Assembly (NCBI GenBank): GCA_018335795.1
Contig: JAGXRP010000067.1
Location: forward strand, 1-54,038
Direction: 5' to 3'
Origin: Desulfobulbaceae bacterium
GTDB lineage: Bacteria; Bacteroidota; Ignavibacteria; Kapaibacteriales; UBA2268
Length of the DNA: 54,038 nucleotides
The notes under the pieces are model-generated. The model made no database searches. It worked only from the letters and a program-made list of their open reading frames with translations, and was not told where the DNA came from. The position numbers and the translations under genes were made by a program. This document shows, in pieces, positions 41,535 through 50,544 of the stretch (positions are counted from its first letter, which is position 1; the number at the start of each line of letters is the position of its first letter).

Positions 41535-42671
41535 ATGAGCGATATTATAGATTGCATTTATTGTAAGAGTGATAGGATTACCAGACACGGTAAAAGCCCT
41601 ATCGGCAAGACACGTATGAGATGTCGTGATTGTGGTAGGACTTGGGTTCTCGTTTATGACAATGAAAAAACCGATATTGGTGATTTGGCACAAGATTATC
41701 TTTTGGGAAGCACATATCGAGACTTAGCCGATATGTATAAAAGTTCACCACGACGAATCAACCAAAAACTCCGTGATTATCTTAAAGGATTCCCGCATTG
41801 GGAAAATTATATAGATTCTTTGATGAATACGCACCACCCTAAACAAATTATACTTGCCGGCAAAAGCTTTGCATGTTCGGTTAGGGGCAATGATAAAAAT
41901 ACAATGTTTTCCATATTTGCAATAGATGCTCTTTCAGGATTTGTTTTGGCTTATGATGTGGCAAACGAAGATACTTCAGTAGTTTGGGACAAAATGCTCC
42001 ACAGAATGTCTCGGCGTAATATTAAATGCGATAGTTTCATGTCTAACGGCACAGAAGCTGTTCTAAAGTCAGTAATGAAGTATTATCCAAATGCTGATAA
42101 TAAAATACTTTTTCATCGTAATTCGCGAGAAAAAGAGCTTGCTTGTTGTGTGATGAGAATACCCGTTAATTATAAACTGATGAATGAAGCAGCACGAATA
42201 ATGGTATCGCTTGATAACAAAACCGTACTTGAACAACTCGGAATCAACGATTACAGGCAGCTTATGGATTATTTTATTTCTCATCAAAATGAATTTACCG
42301 AAAAATTGCGTCAAAAGTTGGAAACCAAGCCAATTCACAAAAATGATGCTTTGATTGTAAAATTTCAAGAACGGTTCGACAAATTCTACATGCTGAAAGA
42401 AGACCCGGAGCCAATTATTAATGCTTGGATAGCAAATACCATGCTTTATAAAAATGGATATACATATAATAGTTTTACTTTATATTCACAAAAATTGATT
42501 GAAATGGATCTTAAGCATTACGCTACCGGTGTAATTCCTAATGGGTCCAGTAATTTTAGAGACGAAGGCGAATCCAAAAATTTCCTACTTGATATTGCCG
42601 TTAGGGCTTTAGAATTACCTGTTTTGACTCATGATTGTGGTTTACTTTACGAAAATTGTTTTTTGATGTAA
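41535..42671 (+). CDS. Transposase-derived protein with apparently substituted catalytic residues
   Basis: A 378-residue intact protein. An IS1-type zinc ribbon at the N-terminus has cysteines C7, C10, C30 and C33 with the RHGKSPIGKTRMRC motif, then a helix-turn-helix-like region (residues 48-85). From residue 104 it follows the RNase H core of MULE/mutator-like DDE transposases: IILAGKSFACSV, FAIDALSGFVLAYDVANED, then SFMSNGTEAVLKSVMKYYPNADNKILFH. In active relatives the first and second of these strands end in catalytic aspartates (LDGK, SDG); here the positions are A108 and N171, and the expected C in the C-x2-H motif is lost. A glutamate in DEGESKNF (about 344-346) could be the third position. 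It is probably unable to transpose but may still bind DNA; alternatively it is a young dead copy. It precedes a sensor-kinase-like gene by 191 bases. Confidence 0.65.
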   Translation: MSDIIDCIYCKSDRITRHGKSPIGKTRMRCRDCGRTWVLVYDNEKTDIGDLAQDYLLGSTYRDLADMYKSSPRRINQKLRDYLKGFPHWENYIDSLMNTHHPKQIILAGKSFACSVRGNDKNTMFSIFAIDALSGFVLAYDVANEDTSVVWDKMLHRMSRRNIKCDSFMSNGTEAVLKSVMKYYPNADNKILFHRNSREKELACCVMRIPVNYKLMNEAARIMVSLDNKTVLEQLGINDYRQLMDYFISHQNEFTEKLRQKLETKPIHKNDALIVKFQERFDKFYMLKEDPEPIINAWIANTMLYKNGYTYNSFTLYSQKLIEMDLKHYATGVIPNGSSNFRDEGESKNFLLDIAVRALELPVLTHDCGLLYENCFLM

Positions 42672-42722
42672 CCTCTCATTATACTAAACGTATCGATGTG
42701 TGCTTATTCATTCCACTAAATC

Positions 42723-42772
42723 GAAAGCAAATGTGTTTTGTTAATTTAAAATAATATTCAAAATTTGCTTTC
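42723..42772. repeat. 10-bp inverted repeat between transposase-derived and sensor genes
   Basis: GAAAGCAAAT at 42723-42732 and its exact reverse complement ATTTGCTTTC at 42763-42772, separated by 30 AT-rich bases. It lies 52 bases after the first gene and 90 bases before the second. It could be an operator, a weak terminator stem or an element end. Confidence 0.5.
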
Positions 42773-42862
42773 TTAACTATTTACTTGCATTGTAAGAAAA
42801 AATTTCGTACTTTACCTAATATATTAATTGTGAAAAAATAATATTAAAATGAGAAAAAAATA

Positions 42863-44593
42863 ATGAAAATTTCGGAAAATGACTTGCTGGATTTTTTGCC
42901 ATTTGGCGTAGCTCTAATCCAAAAGGATTTGAAATTGCGACTTGCCAACAATAAGTTCACAGAGCTTACCGGCATGCTACAAGATGCAAGTTTGAGAACA
43001 TCAGATTCGAGATTTGCAAATGCAGATGTGATTCTAAACATCAAGAGAGTTTTTGAGACAGGCGAGGAGTCTGTTCAATATGTTTCCGGTGGACCTCACG
43101 AAATCAGAACAGACCACAATGTCGCGACTTTCATTCCCCTTTTCAGCAGTAACGGTGATATCAAAGAAGTCCTATGTATTTTTCATAGTAGTACAGAATC
43201 AGGACATTGGCAGAAAGAATTCAATATTTTGTTCGAAAAAGTGCCTTGTTATATTTCGATAGTTGATAAAAATTTAAAAGTACTCCGTGCTAATGAAAGA
43301 TACCGAGATACATTTGGGGAAAGTCACAGCATTTTTAACACAGAGCAATCCAAAAAACGTGGCTATGAGTATATGACATCGCCAACAGTTCTTGCTTTTA
43401 CAGAAGGTATGGAGCAAATTGGTGCTCAAGTCGGGATGACCAAATCCGGTGAGAAAGCCCATTTGATGATTTCGACAATTCCAATAGCCAAGAATTCCGA
43501 AGGCGTTTCTCATGTGATGGAAATAGCCGCTGATATCACTGAATTGAACCAACTTCAAGAACAATTGCATCACGCACATGACTTTTATTCAGATTTGATT
43601 GAAAGTTCAGCCGATGGTATTGTAGCTTTAACCCACAGAGGTAAAGTTCAGATTTTCAATGCTGCCGCTCGAAACTTGCTGAAATGGGAAATACCCCGCA
43701 AGCCCGGAATACCCAAAATTCAAGAATTAATGCCTAAGGAATTCTTTGAAGATTATAAGGAGGATGGAAGTATAATCAACAACAGAGAATTTACTCTCAT
43801 TGCCAATGATGGTACCGAAGTTCCTGTCAGAATCAATGCTTTCATTATACATACAAAGAAAAGTGTTATGGGGCGAGTAGCATTTATTCAGGATTTACGT
43901 CAAATCAAAGAACTCGAACGTGAAAAGATGATGTTGGAACAAGATGCTGTTTCGACCACATTCCTTTCATTGGAAAGCAATATTGATTTGTTGCTCAAGG
44001 AACAAAACAGATATTTAAACGATTACGAAAATCTTCGCCACTCAGCACCAAAGGAAGTACTCGACAAAGCTTGGGCTAATTTACGCAGTAAATTCAATAT
44101 CAAAAACAAAATAATAGATATATTTGTAACGATTGCCAAAGGCTACCAAATCAAGTTACAAATTCAGAATATTAACAAAATCATAGAAGAAGTATATACC
44201 GAATTCAAAGATATTGCATCATCGCAAAACGTTACAATCAATCTTAATTTTTCAGGAAACTTTGAAAAAGTAAAGACCGACAAATACGCACTGTATTCCT
44301 TATTGCAAATTCTCATTTCCAATGGAATTGATGCAGCGTCTGTTTCCGGAAAAAACGGTAGACTTGAACTTGCAGTTGGAATTGACAAAGAGAAACTCTT
44401 AATCGAAATCGTTGACAACGGTTCGGTAATCCCCAAAGAATCCTTAGAAAATTATTTCAAAATTAAGGAGAGCCGCGAAACTCGTTTGGGATTATTAACT
44501 GCTTCGATGATTACGGAATTGCTAAAAGGGAAAATCATTGCCCAATCAAGCACACAAATAGGCAACTCATTCAGAGTTGAATTGCCCATTTAG
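42863..44593 (+). CDS. PAS sensor protein with degenerate histidine-kinase ATPase domain
   Basis: A 576-residue cytoplasmic protein. Three PAS-like domains are visible at about residues 5-115, 120-235 (YISIVDKNLKVLRANERYRDTFG) and 240-355 (DLIESSADGIVALTHRGKVQIFNAAARNLL). A helical segment follows (LEREKMMLEQDAVSTTFLSLESNIDLL), where a kinase would carry the H-box, but no histidine in an H-E/D-x-x context is present. The C-terminal HATPase-like domain (about 430-576) keeps the N-box asparagine in LISNGIDAAS, but the G1 box reads DNGSVIPKES instead of DxGxGI. It may be a signalling protein without autokinase activity, or one that acts on another protein. It could be co-regulated with the upstream transposase-derived gene, but its own leader region is 191 bases long. 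Confidence 0.75.
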   Translation: MKISENDLLDFLPFGVALIQKDLKLRLANNKFTELTGMLQDASLRTSDSRFANADVILNIKRVFETGEESVQYVSGGPHEIRTDHNVATFIPLFSSNGDIKEVLCIFHSSTESGHWQKEFNILFEKVPCYISIVDKNLKVLRANERYRDTFGESHSIFNTEQSKKRGYEYMTSPTVLAFTEGMEQIGAQVGMTKSGEKAHLMISTIPIAKNSEGVSHVMEIAADITELNQLQEQLHHAHDFYSDLIESSADGIVALTHRGKVQIFNAAARNLLKWEIPRKPGIPKIQELMPKEFFEDYKEDGSIINNREFTLIANDGTEVPVRINAFIIHTKKSVMGRVAFIQDLRQIKELEREKMMLEQDAVSTTFLSLESNIDLLLKEQNRYLNDYENLRHSAPKEVLDKAWANLRSKFNIKNKIIDIFVTIAKGYQIKLQIQNINKIIEEVYTEFKDIASSQNVTINLNFSGNFEKVKTDKYALYSLLQILISNGIDAASVSGKNGRLELAVGIDKEKLLIEIVDNGSVIPKESLENYFKIKESRETRLGLLTASMITELLKGKIIAQSSTQIGNSFRVELPI

Positions 44594-44609
44594 GCGAATT
44601 TATTTAGGA

Positions 44610-46160
44610 TTACGGTTGGTCTATGAACAGTGGAGCGTCAGGACCAACCGGCAAACCTAAGAGAATCCACAAAATCATAAATATAGACCAAACTATAAAG
44701 AACACAAAAGTATAAGGTAACATCACCGATACAATTGTGCCTATCCCTGCTTTTTTATCATATTTGGCAAAAAATGCAACTATCAATGCAAAATACGACA
44801 TCATTGGCGAAATAATGTTTGAGACACTATCGCCAACGCGGTAAGCTGCTTGAACAAACTCCGGTGAATATCCTAAAAGCATAAACATAGGAATGAAAAT
44901 TGGTGCCATCAGTGCCCATTTAGCCGATGCACTACCCATTACAAGGTTCATTACCGACGTGAGAGCGATAAATGCTAAAATGAGCGGTATCGGTCCCAAT
45001 CCTGACGATTGTAATACGAGCGCCCCTTCGACCGCAAATATCTTACCGAGATTAGTCCAATTGAAATAAGCTACGAATTGAGCAGCAAAAAAAGTAAGTA
45101 CAATGTATAGCCCGAGAGTTTCCATTGATTTACCCATACCACGCATTACATCCGAATCGCTTTTTATTGTTTTTGCACCAATTCCGTAGGAAATACCTGC
45201 AAATGATGCACCAAGAAAAATAAATGCGACTATACCACGCATAAATGGTGAACGTAATACGCTCCGAACTCCGGTCTCAGGGTCAATATCTCCACGTAGA
45301 AAACCATCTTCGGGAACAACTCCTATGGCTAAAATAGCGGCAAAAATAACTGATGCAATAATAGCATAATTCAGCCCTTTTTTCTCGCTTTGCGTTAATT
45401 TCCTTAATTCCTCTTTTTCAGTCGAACCCTCATAATCTCCTAATCTCGGCATAACAATTTTCTCTGTTACCCAGGTGCCTGCAAGTGCAATTAATGGCAC
45501 TGAAGCTACTAAAAAATAATAATTTGATGCGGGATTGACAGTATAACTTGGGTCAATTATTCGAGCCGCTTCCTCAGATAGTCCTGCTAAAAGTGGGTCT
45601 ATTGTGCCTAATAACAGATTGGCACTATAACCACCGGAAACACCTGCAAAAGCCGCTGCAATCCCACCAATTGGATGTCTGCCAATTGCATGAAATATGA
45701 TTCCACCCAATGGAACAAGTAATACATATCCGACTTCGCTTGCAGTATTTGAAATAATGCCTGCGAGAATAATTACAAAAGTCAATAATTTGCGTGGAGA
45801 AGAAAGTACAAGCAATCTTAATGAAGTTCCTATCAAGCCGGAACTCTCGGCGATGCCGATTCCTAACATTGCTACTAATACTGTACCAAGTGGAGCAAAG
45901 GACGTGAAATTCGTCACCATTTTGGTAATTATCATGTGGATACCCTGCTCGGACAATAGATTGACAGGTTCTATTAATTCCCCTGTACTTGGATGATTTG
46001 CGTTAAAGCCAATCAAAGAGGCGAGCCATGACATAATAACGACTGCAATAGCCAAAAGTGCAAATAAAGTAGCTGGATGCGGGAGAGCGTTGCCTAATTT
46101 TTCGACAATTAATAAAAAATTACCGATAAAATCTCGTTTTGTACCTTCTTTTTTAGTCAT
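44610..46160 (-). CDS. AbgT-family transporter
   Basis: A 516-residue inner-membrane protein with about a dozen hydrophobic segments. It belongs to the AbgT family (p-aminobenzoyl-glutamate importer of E. coli; MtrF-type drug/sulfonamide exporters), recognised by [20 protein letters not shown] near the N-terminus, [68 protein letters not shown] and [22 protein letters not shown] near the C-terminus. Whether it imports folate breakdown products or exports inhibitors cannot be told. It converges with the PAS sensor gene (16-base gap) and is transcribed alone. Confidence 0.93.
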   Translation of the reverse strand: MTKKEGTKRDFIGNFLLIVEKLGNALPHPATLFALLAIAVVIMSWLASLIGFNANHPSTGELIEPVNLLSEQGIHMIITKMVTNFTSFAPLGTVLVAMLGIGIAESSGLIGTSLRLLVLSSPRKLLTFVIILAGIISNTASEVGYVLLVPLGGIIFHAIGRHPIGGIAAAFAGVSGGYSANLLLGTIDPLLAGLSEEAARIIDPSYTVNPASNYYFLVASVPLIALAGTWVTEKIVMPRLGDYEGSTEKEELRKLTQSEKKGLNYAIIASVIFAAILAIGVVPEDGFLRGDIDPETGVRSVLRSPFMRGIVAFIFLGASFAGISYGIGAKTIKSDSDVMRGMGKSMETLGLYIVLTFFAAQFVAYFNWTNLGKIFAVEGALVLQSSGLGPIPLILAFIALTSVMNLVMGSASAKWALMAPIFIPMFMLLGYSPEFVQAAYRVGDSVSNIISPMMSYFALIVAFFAKYDKKAGIGTIVSVMLPYTFVFFIVWSIFMILWILLGLPVGPDAPLFIDQP

Positions 46161-46239
46161 TCGTTTTTACTATTTATTGAAAAATCAAACTAAAAGAGAC
46201 AAAAAGAGTTTTAAATTATTTTCTTAGCTTCGACAAAAT

Positions 46240-47277
46240 TTATTTATGTACTTGGGGTAATCTGAGGTAATTGACGTCACCCGTAACTTCCAAACCGGCG
46301 TATTTTGCTACATCGGAAAATATTAATTCCGAATTTCTGCCTTTGAATTTATATAATTCAAGTTCTATTTCGGAGTTTAAAGATTCAGTAACTCGTTCGA
46401 GCATTTGTTTTTCGTAAGGGGCTTTGAGCAATCCACCGGCAGCTCTTTTGACTTTGACATTTAGGACATATTTGCTGTCATAAACTCGGAAATTAACCAT
46501 TTCAGCATTAATTTCCAAATGCTCAAGTTTAGCACCCGTATATGAAGCAAACTTGTATAATTTATCATTTAAGTGAAATCCCATCAACAAACCTTTGAAA
46601 GAACCTATTATCCATGGGACTCTTGCTATTGAAGCCATAAATGAAGCACCCTTATGTTTGAAGTGATTGCTTTGCATCCAAACGTAAGCAGAAGGGAATG
46701 ATCTGCCCCAATCCTTTTCGATATAGCCCTTGCCTCGAGCAAGAATATACACTTTATCGTTGACTAAGAGCTTCCCTTCAATTTTGTGATTCATGCTCAA
46801 TACACCGTGATTGCACTCCATCGTTGGCACAAATCCGTACCAACCCATAGCACCCGGCGAAAATGTTGTGACTGGCCAAGGAGTTAAGTCGCCCAATTTG
46901 ATATGTCCATAGGTTAATGAATCGTCTCGGCGAATATCAATGAAAATTTCACGATTATTGAAAATACAATCTCCAATTTGTACTTCAAAAGGTTTTTGAA
47001 ATGCTCGGAACTCGTTTATATCGAATCTGAAATAAGTAGTTTGGTTGCTTTTGCCATCAATAAATTGAATAAATGCGTGCTCTTTGGATTTGTCTTTGGA
47101 CTTGAAAACTCCCGGGATTATGGAGACAATGCTTTCACCATTGTAACTAACATTTTTGTAATACCAGCCCTCGAAGAATGTTCCTCGTTTGTTTGAACCA
47201 TGGTAAAGTTCAGGGTTCCATATTTTGTTCAAAAATGACATCGGGTTTTTCAAATGTTTATAAACAGATTTATACAT
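46240..47277 (-). CDS. Tocopherol-cyclase-like protein
   Basis: A 345-residue protein resembling the tocopherol cyclase family (Tocopherol_cycl), with NPELYHGSNKRGTFFEGWYYK near residues 21-41, SPGAMGWYGFVPTMECNHGVLSMNH in the middle and GYIEKDWGRSFPSAYVWMQSNHF near residues 185-207. In plants and cyanobacteria the enzyme closes the chromanol ring of vitamin E; in non-photosynthetic bacteria the substrate of relatives is unknown, so a different lipid or quinone is possible. No signal peptide is seen. A second start, ATG at 47241 (MSFLNKIWNPELYHG), is possible and neither start has a good ribosome-binding site. It stands alone, divergent from the aspartokinase unit. Confidence 0.8.
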   Translation of the reverse strand: MYKSVYKHLKNPMSFLNKIWNPELYHGSNKRGTFFEGWYYKNVSYNGESIVSIIPGVFKSKDKSKEHAFIQFIDGKSNQTTYFRFDINEFRAFQKPFEVQIGDCIFNNREIFIDIRRDDSLTYGHIKLGDLTPWPVTTFSPGAMGWYGFVPTMECNHGVLSMNHKIEGKLLVNDKVYILARGKGYIEKDWGRSFPSAYVWMQSNHFKHKGASFMASIARVPWIIGSFKGLLMGFHLNDKLYKFASYTGAKLEHLEINAEMVNFRVYDSKYVLNVKVKRAAGGLLKAPYEKQMLERVTESLNSEIELELYKFKGRNSELIFSDVAKYAGLEVTGDVNYLRLPQVHK

Positions 47278-47370
47278 ACATTATTGCATGATAATTTTGC
47301 CAAATGGCACTAATTTTTGAACTATAATGCTTATTTTTACATTATAAATATCAACAAATTCTGAAAAAAA

Positions 47371-47967
47371 TTGACCGATTTACAAATACATGAAATATGC
47401 AACAAACTTGTAGCGCAAGATGGCTTAGTCATTTTGCCCGAAGTTTTGTTCGATTCTGCATCTCAAGCTCAGGCAAAAATTGTCATGGATTATTTGCCCA
47501 AATCCACATTGATTAATCTTCCACATCGCGAAATCGAGTTTTTTGAATGGCTCAAATTAGCGGATAGACCTGTTTGGGATGATTTATGGGAAGATGAAGC
47601 AATCTCGCCCTACGTTGTAAGCATTGCTTTTTTGCCGTTCTTGATTGATGCTGATTATCGTGGTTTCCCAATATGCGATTTGACCAAATGCGATAATTAC
47701 TACTTTACCGCAGACCATATGGTGGACGATGAATCCAAGCTCTTGGTAGAATCGTCGAAAACATTGTTCTTAGAAAAAAAGCAAATGAGTTTGGCTCAAA
47801 TACTTGCATTGCAAATTTCAGTCAGCCCAATTGACATCTGGCACTTCGCTTTTAAGAGCAAAATAACTGTCGAAAGTGCCAAAAAAGCAGTTGCTGAACT
47901 TGTTGCCGATGGCGTACTTGTGCATTTGCGAAGTGCCGAGCACCTAACATCATTCATTGATATCTAA
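47371..47967 (+). CDS. Unknown protein coupled to aspartokinase
   Basis: A 198-residue cytoplasmic protein that I do not recognise. It starts with TTG at 47371 and ends one base before the aspartokinase ATG, so the two are almost certainly translated from one message. The N-terminal half has VILPEVLFDSASQAQAKIVMDYLP and a W/D/E-rich stretch (LADRPVWDDLWEDEA); the middle has CDLTKCDNYYFTADHM; the C-terminal ~60 residues (ISVSPIDIWHFAFKSKITVESAKKAVAELVADG) could be a winged-helix-like module. Nothing identifies an enzyme. A regulatory role towards amino-acid synthesis is only a guess from its neighbour. Confidence 0.7.
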   Translation: MTDLQIHEICNKLVAQDGLVILPEVLFDSASQAQAKIVMDYLPKSTLINLPHREIEFFEWLKLADRPVWDDLWEDEAISPYVVSIAFLPFLIDADYRGFPICDLTKCDNYYFTADHMVDDESKLLVESSKTLFLEKKQMSLAQILALQISVSPIDIWHFAFKSKITVESAKKAVAELVADGVLVHLRSAEHLTSFIDI

Positions 47968-47968
47968 T

Positions 47969-49339
47969 ATGCCTAAAATCCTTAAATTCGGTGGCACTTC
48001 AGTTGCAACGGCATTTGCGATTAAACAGATTATTTCAATTATCAAATCATCGCCCAAAGGTACGGTCGCGATATTTTCAGCATTTGCAAAAGTAACCGAT
48101 TTGATTAGCGAAGCAGCTGAAATTGCATTGACAAATCTTGTAAAATCACAAGAATTAGTTTATCGAATCGAAATGCGTTCTTTTGGTTTGATAGAGGAAA
48201 TGATTTCGAATCCGGATTATATCCGTGAAGCTGAGGCTCTTGTCACAATTCATCTGAATGAACTAAATGAATTATTGGAAAGTATAAATTTCCTGAAAGA
48301 ATGTCATGGTTCCGCTATTGATTCGGCTCTTGCTAAGGGAGAATTGATTTCTTCGGCTGTAATTCATTTTGCCCTTCTTGATTCCGGTATTAAATCATAT
48401 CTTGCAGATTCGCGAAATTTTATGATAACCGATAGTAATTACTGCCAAGCAAATCCGCAATTCAATTTAATAACCGAGAAGATTAAAACTGAACTCGTTG
48501 AGCCAATGACTTTCGGTGATTATCATGTAGCTGTCTCGCAAGGTTTTATCGGTCGAAGCACAAATTTGAAAACCACTACCTTGGGCAGAGGTGGGTCGGA
48601 TTTTTCGGCATCAATAATTGGTGCTTGTATGGCGAAAAACGGTTATGAAATTGATTCGATTGATATATATACTGACGTAGATGGAGTTATGAGTGCCGAC
48701 CCGAAATTAGTCTCAAATGCAAGGAGTATTGATAGATTATCAGTCAATGAAATACTCGAAATGTCATATTTTGGAGCAAAAGTTCTTCATCCAAAGACAA
48801 TTTTACCTGCTTTGGAAGCTCAAATTCCTGTAAACGTAATGAATACGATGAATAGCGAATTCTTGGGTACTAACATTATAAACAACAATGTAGATTCAAA
48901 ATCTGCGATTCATTCCGTCATCAATTTAAAAGACTTATATATTTTCAGGATTTCGTCAGACGACGCCAAAACCTGTATGAATGAAATCAATAGTCTTTCC
49001 TTGAGAATTATGGCGACAAATTCAACCATTATTTATAGTTCTGTAATCGCATATAATGGGATAATAATTGCAATGGTGCCCGACAATACTAATTTATTGG
49101 TATTGCATTCAAACGGCAAAACCCCCGAGCCGATTTTTGGGTGTGTACTCACGGGAGAAAATTTAAGAATTGATAGCGAAATAATGTCAATTTCAAAGAT
49201 GTTTGAACTTGGTTTCCATATTCCGAAAGTAGATTACTACCAAAGTCCAACTGACAATTCGATTATTATCACATCCGATGTTTCTTTAGATTTGCAACGG
49301 ATTCATGATGAATTGATTATTCGGTCAACTGCTCAATAA
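47969..49339 (+). CDS. lysC: Aspartate kinase
   Basis: Aspartokinase phosphorylates aspartate, the committed step to lysine, threonine, methionine and diaminopimelate. The 456-residue protein has the kinase signature KFGGTSVA at residues 5-12, SAFAKVTDLI, KGELISSAV, the TLGRGGSDFSAS loop and the Asp-binding TDVDGVMSADPK motif, then LSVNEILEMSYFGAKVLHPKTILPA. The C-terminal ~150 residues are in the place of ACT regulatory domains but are divergent. The ATG at 47969 is preferred over an in-frame TTG at 47957, which lies inside the previous gene. The end overlaps the convergent mnmA gene by 23 bases. Confidence 0.93.
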   Translation: MPKILKFGGTSVATAFAIKQIISIIKSSPKGTVAIFSAFAKVTDLISEAAEIALTNLVKSQELVYRIEMRSFGLIEEMISNPDYIREAEALVTIHLNELNELLESINFLKECHGSAIDSALAKGELISSAVIHFALLDSGIKSYLADSRNFMITDSNYCQANPQFNLITEKIKTELVEPMTFGDYHVAVSQGFIGRSTNLKTTTLGRGGSDFSASIIGACMAKNGYEIDSIDIYTDVDGVMSADPKLVSNARSIDRLSVNEILEMSYFGAKVLHPKTILPALEAQIPVNVMNTMNSEFLGTNIINNNVDSKSAIHSVINLKDLYIFRISSDDAKTCMNEINSLSLRIMATNSTIIYSSVIAYNGIIIAMVPDNTNLLVLHSNGKTPEPIFGCVLTGENLRIDSEIMSISKMFELGFHIPKVDYYQSPTDNSIIITSDVSLDLQRIHDELIIRSTAQ

Positions 49340-50384
49340 CACCACCACCCAGGCAATAGCCCTTCTCATAAAAAATCGCAAATTGTCCGGTGGCAATCCC
49401 TTGGTCGGGTTCGTCCAATTCTACAAATGCACGATTATCGGGTAAAAGTTGAATTTTGCAATTATATTTCTGTGCTCCATGCCTAATTTTTACTTGCAAA
49501 GAATCAGCCTTGGGTGCTTCTGTAATCCAATTCAAATTATAAACTGCAAATTTGTCGTGAGAAGTCTTGTTGGTTTGGCTATCTTTGGAAATATAAACAA
49601 TATTTTGCTCGATGTCCTTTTTGACAACATACCAAGGACCACCACTTAAGCCCAAACCTGTCCTTTGACCGATAGTATGAAACCAAAATCCCTTGTGTTT
49701 GCCAATAGTTTTGCCACTTTCAATTTGGACAATATCACCGATTTGCTCACCGAGATGAAATTTAATGAAATCATTATACTTAATTTTCCCCAAGAAACAA
49801 ATCCCTTGTGAATCCTTGCGTTGCGAATTGGGCAAATCAAAATCCTTTGCTAATTGCCTTATCTGAGCCTTATTATACGGTCCGAGTGGAAAAACAATTT
49901 TTGAAAGTTGAGATTGGTCTAAATAAGTCAAAAAGTATGTCTGACACTTCACAGGGTCTGGCGATTCCTTCAAATAGAACAATCCGTCAACTTCTTCGAT
50001 TGAGGCATAATGTCCCGAGGCAACTTTATCGAATTTCTTGAGCAAATCAATTTTAGAGAAAAATTGACCAAATTTAATATGACGATTGCACATTATGTCC
50101 GGGCTTGGAGTTCTTCCGGCTTTCAGCTCAGTAATCGTATATTCGACAACAGTATTGAGGTATTCCTGTTGCATATTTACAATTTCGAGCGGCACTCCGG
50201 CAGCATCGCAAACCTTTCGAGCATAATCCAAATCCTCTTCCCAAGGACAATCACCCAAAAAAGCAAGCTCTTCCTCGAGCCAGATTTTGAGATAAAACGC
50301 CGTCAATTCATGCCCTTGTTCTTTCAGTAAATTTAATGCAACTGAGCTGTCAACTCCTCCTGATAACAAAACTGCAATTTTCAT
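49317..50384 (-). CDS. mnmA: tRNA-specific 2-thiouridylase MnmA
   Basis: MnmA adds sulfur to C2 of the wobble uridine in tRNAs for Lys, Glu and Gln. The 355-residue protein has the PP-loop SGGVDSS at residues 8-14, catalytic Cys99 in PSPDIMCNRHIKFG and the persulfide-carrying Cys196 in DSQGICFLGK, then the tRNA-binding beta-barrel domain (GFWFHTIGQRTGLGLSGGPWYVV; YCLGGGVIE at the end). The N-terminal part differs from E. coli MnmA (FYLKIWLEEELAFLGDCPWEEDLDYARKVC), closer to a variant seen in some other phyla. The last 23 bases overlap the end of lysC on the other strand. Confidence 0.94.
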   Translation of the reverse strand: MKIAVLLSGGVDSSVALNLLKEQGHELTAFYLKIWLEEELAFLGDCPWEEDLDYARKVCDAAGVPLEIVNMQQEYLNTVVEYTITELKAGRTPSPDIMCNRHIKFGQFFSKIDLLKKFDKVASGHYASIEEVDGLFYLKESPDPVKCQTYFLTYLDQSQLSKIVFPLGPYNKAQIRQLAKDFDLPNSQRKDSQGICFLGKIKYNDFIKFHLGEQIGDIVQIESGKTIGKHKGFWFHTIGQRTGLGLSGGPWYVVKKDIEQNIVYISKDSQTNKTSHDKFAVYNLNWITEAPKADSLQVKIRHGAQKYNCKIQLLPDNRAFVELDEPDQGIATGQFAIFYEKGYCLGGGVIEQLTE

Positions 50385-50481
50385 ATTATCTATTATGCCC
50401 TATTACGTCTATATTTTGAATGATTTTAGTTGATTTAATACGAAAATCAACAATTATTATTAACTATTGTGGCGTATTTTC

Positions 50482-50512
50482 TTGAAAATATTGTAATAAT
50501 AAGTTATTTTTG
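50482..50512 (+). promoter_or_regulatory. Bacteroidota-type promoter of the M28 peptidase operon
   Basis: TTG at 50482-50484, a 20-base spacer and TATTTTTG at 50505-50512 fit the -33/-7 consensus (TTTG / TAnnTTTG). The start codon is 32 bases further on. This is the best-formed promoter of this type seen in the window. Confidence 0.55.
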
Positions 50513-50544
50513 AAAGAGTTAATTAAAAATATGTTAGGTACGAT

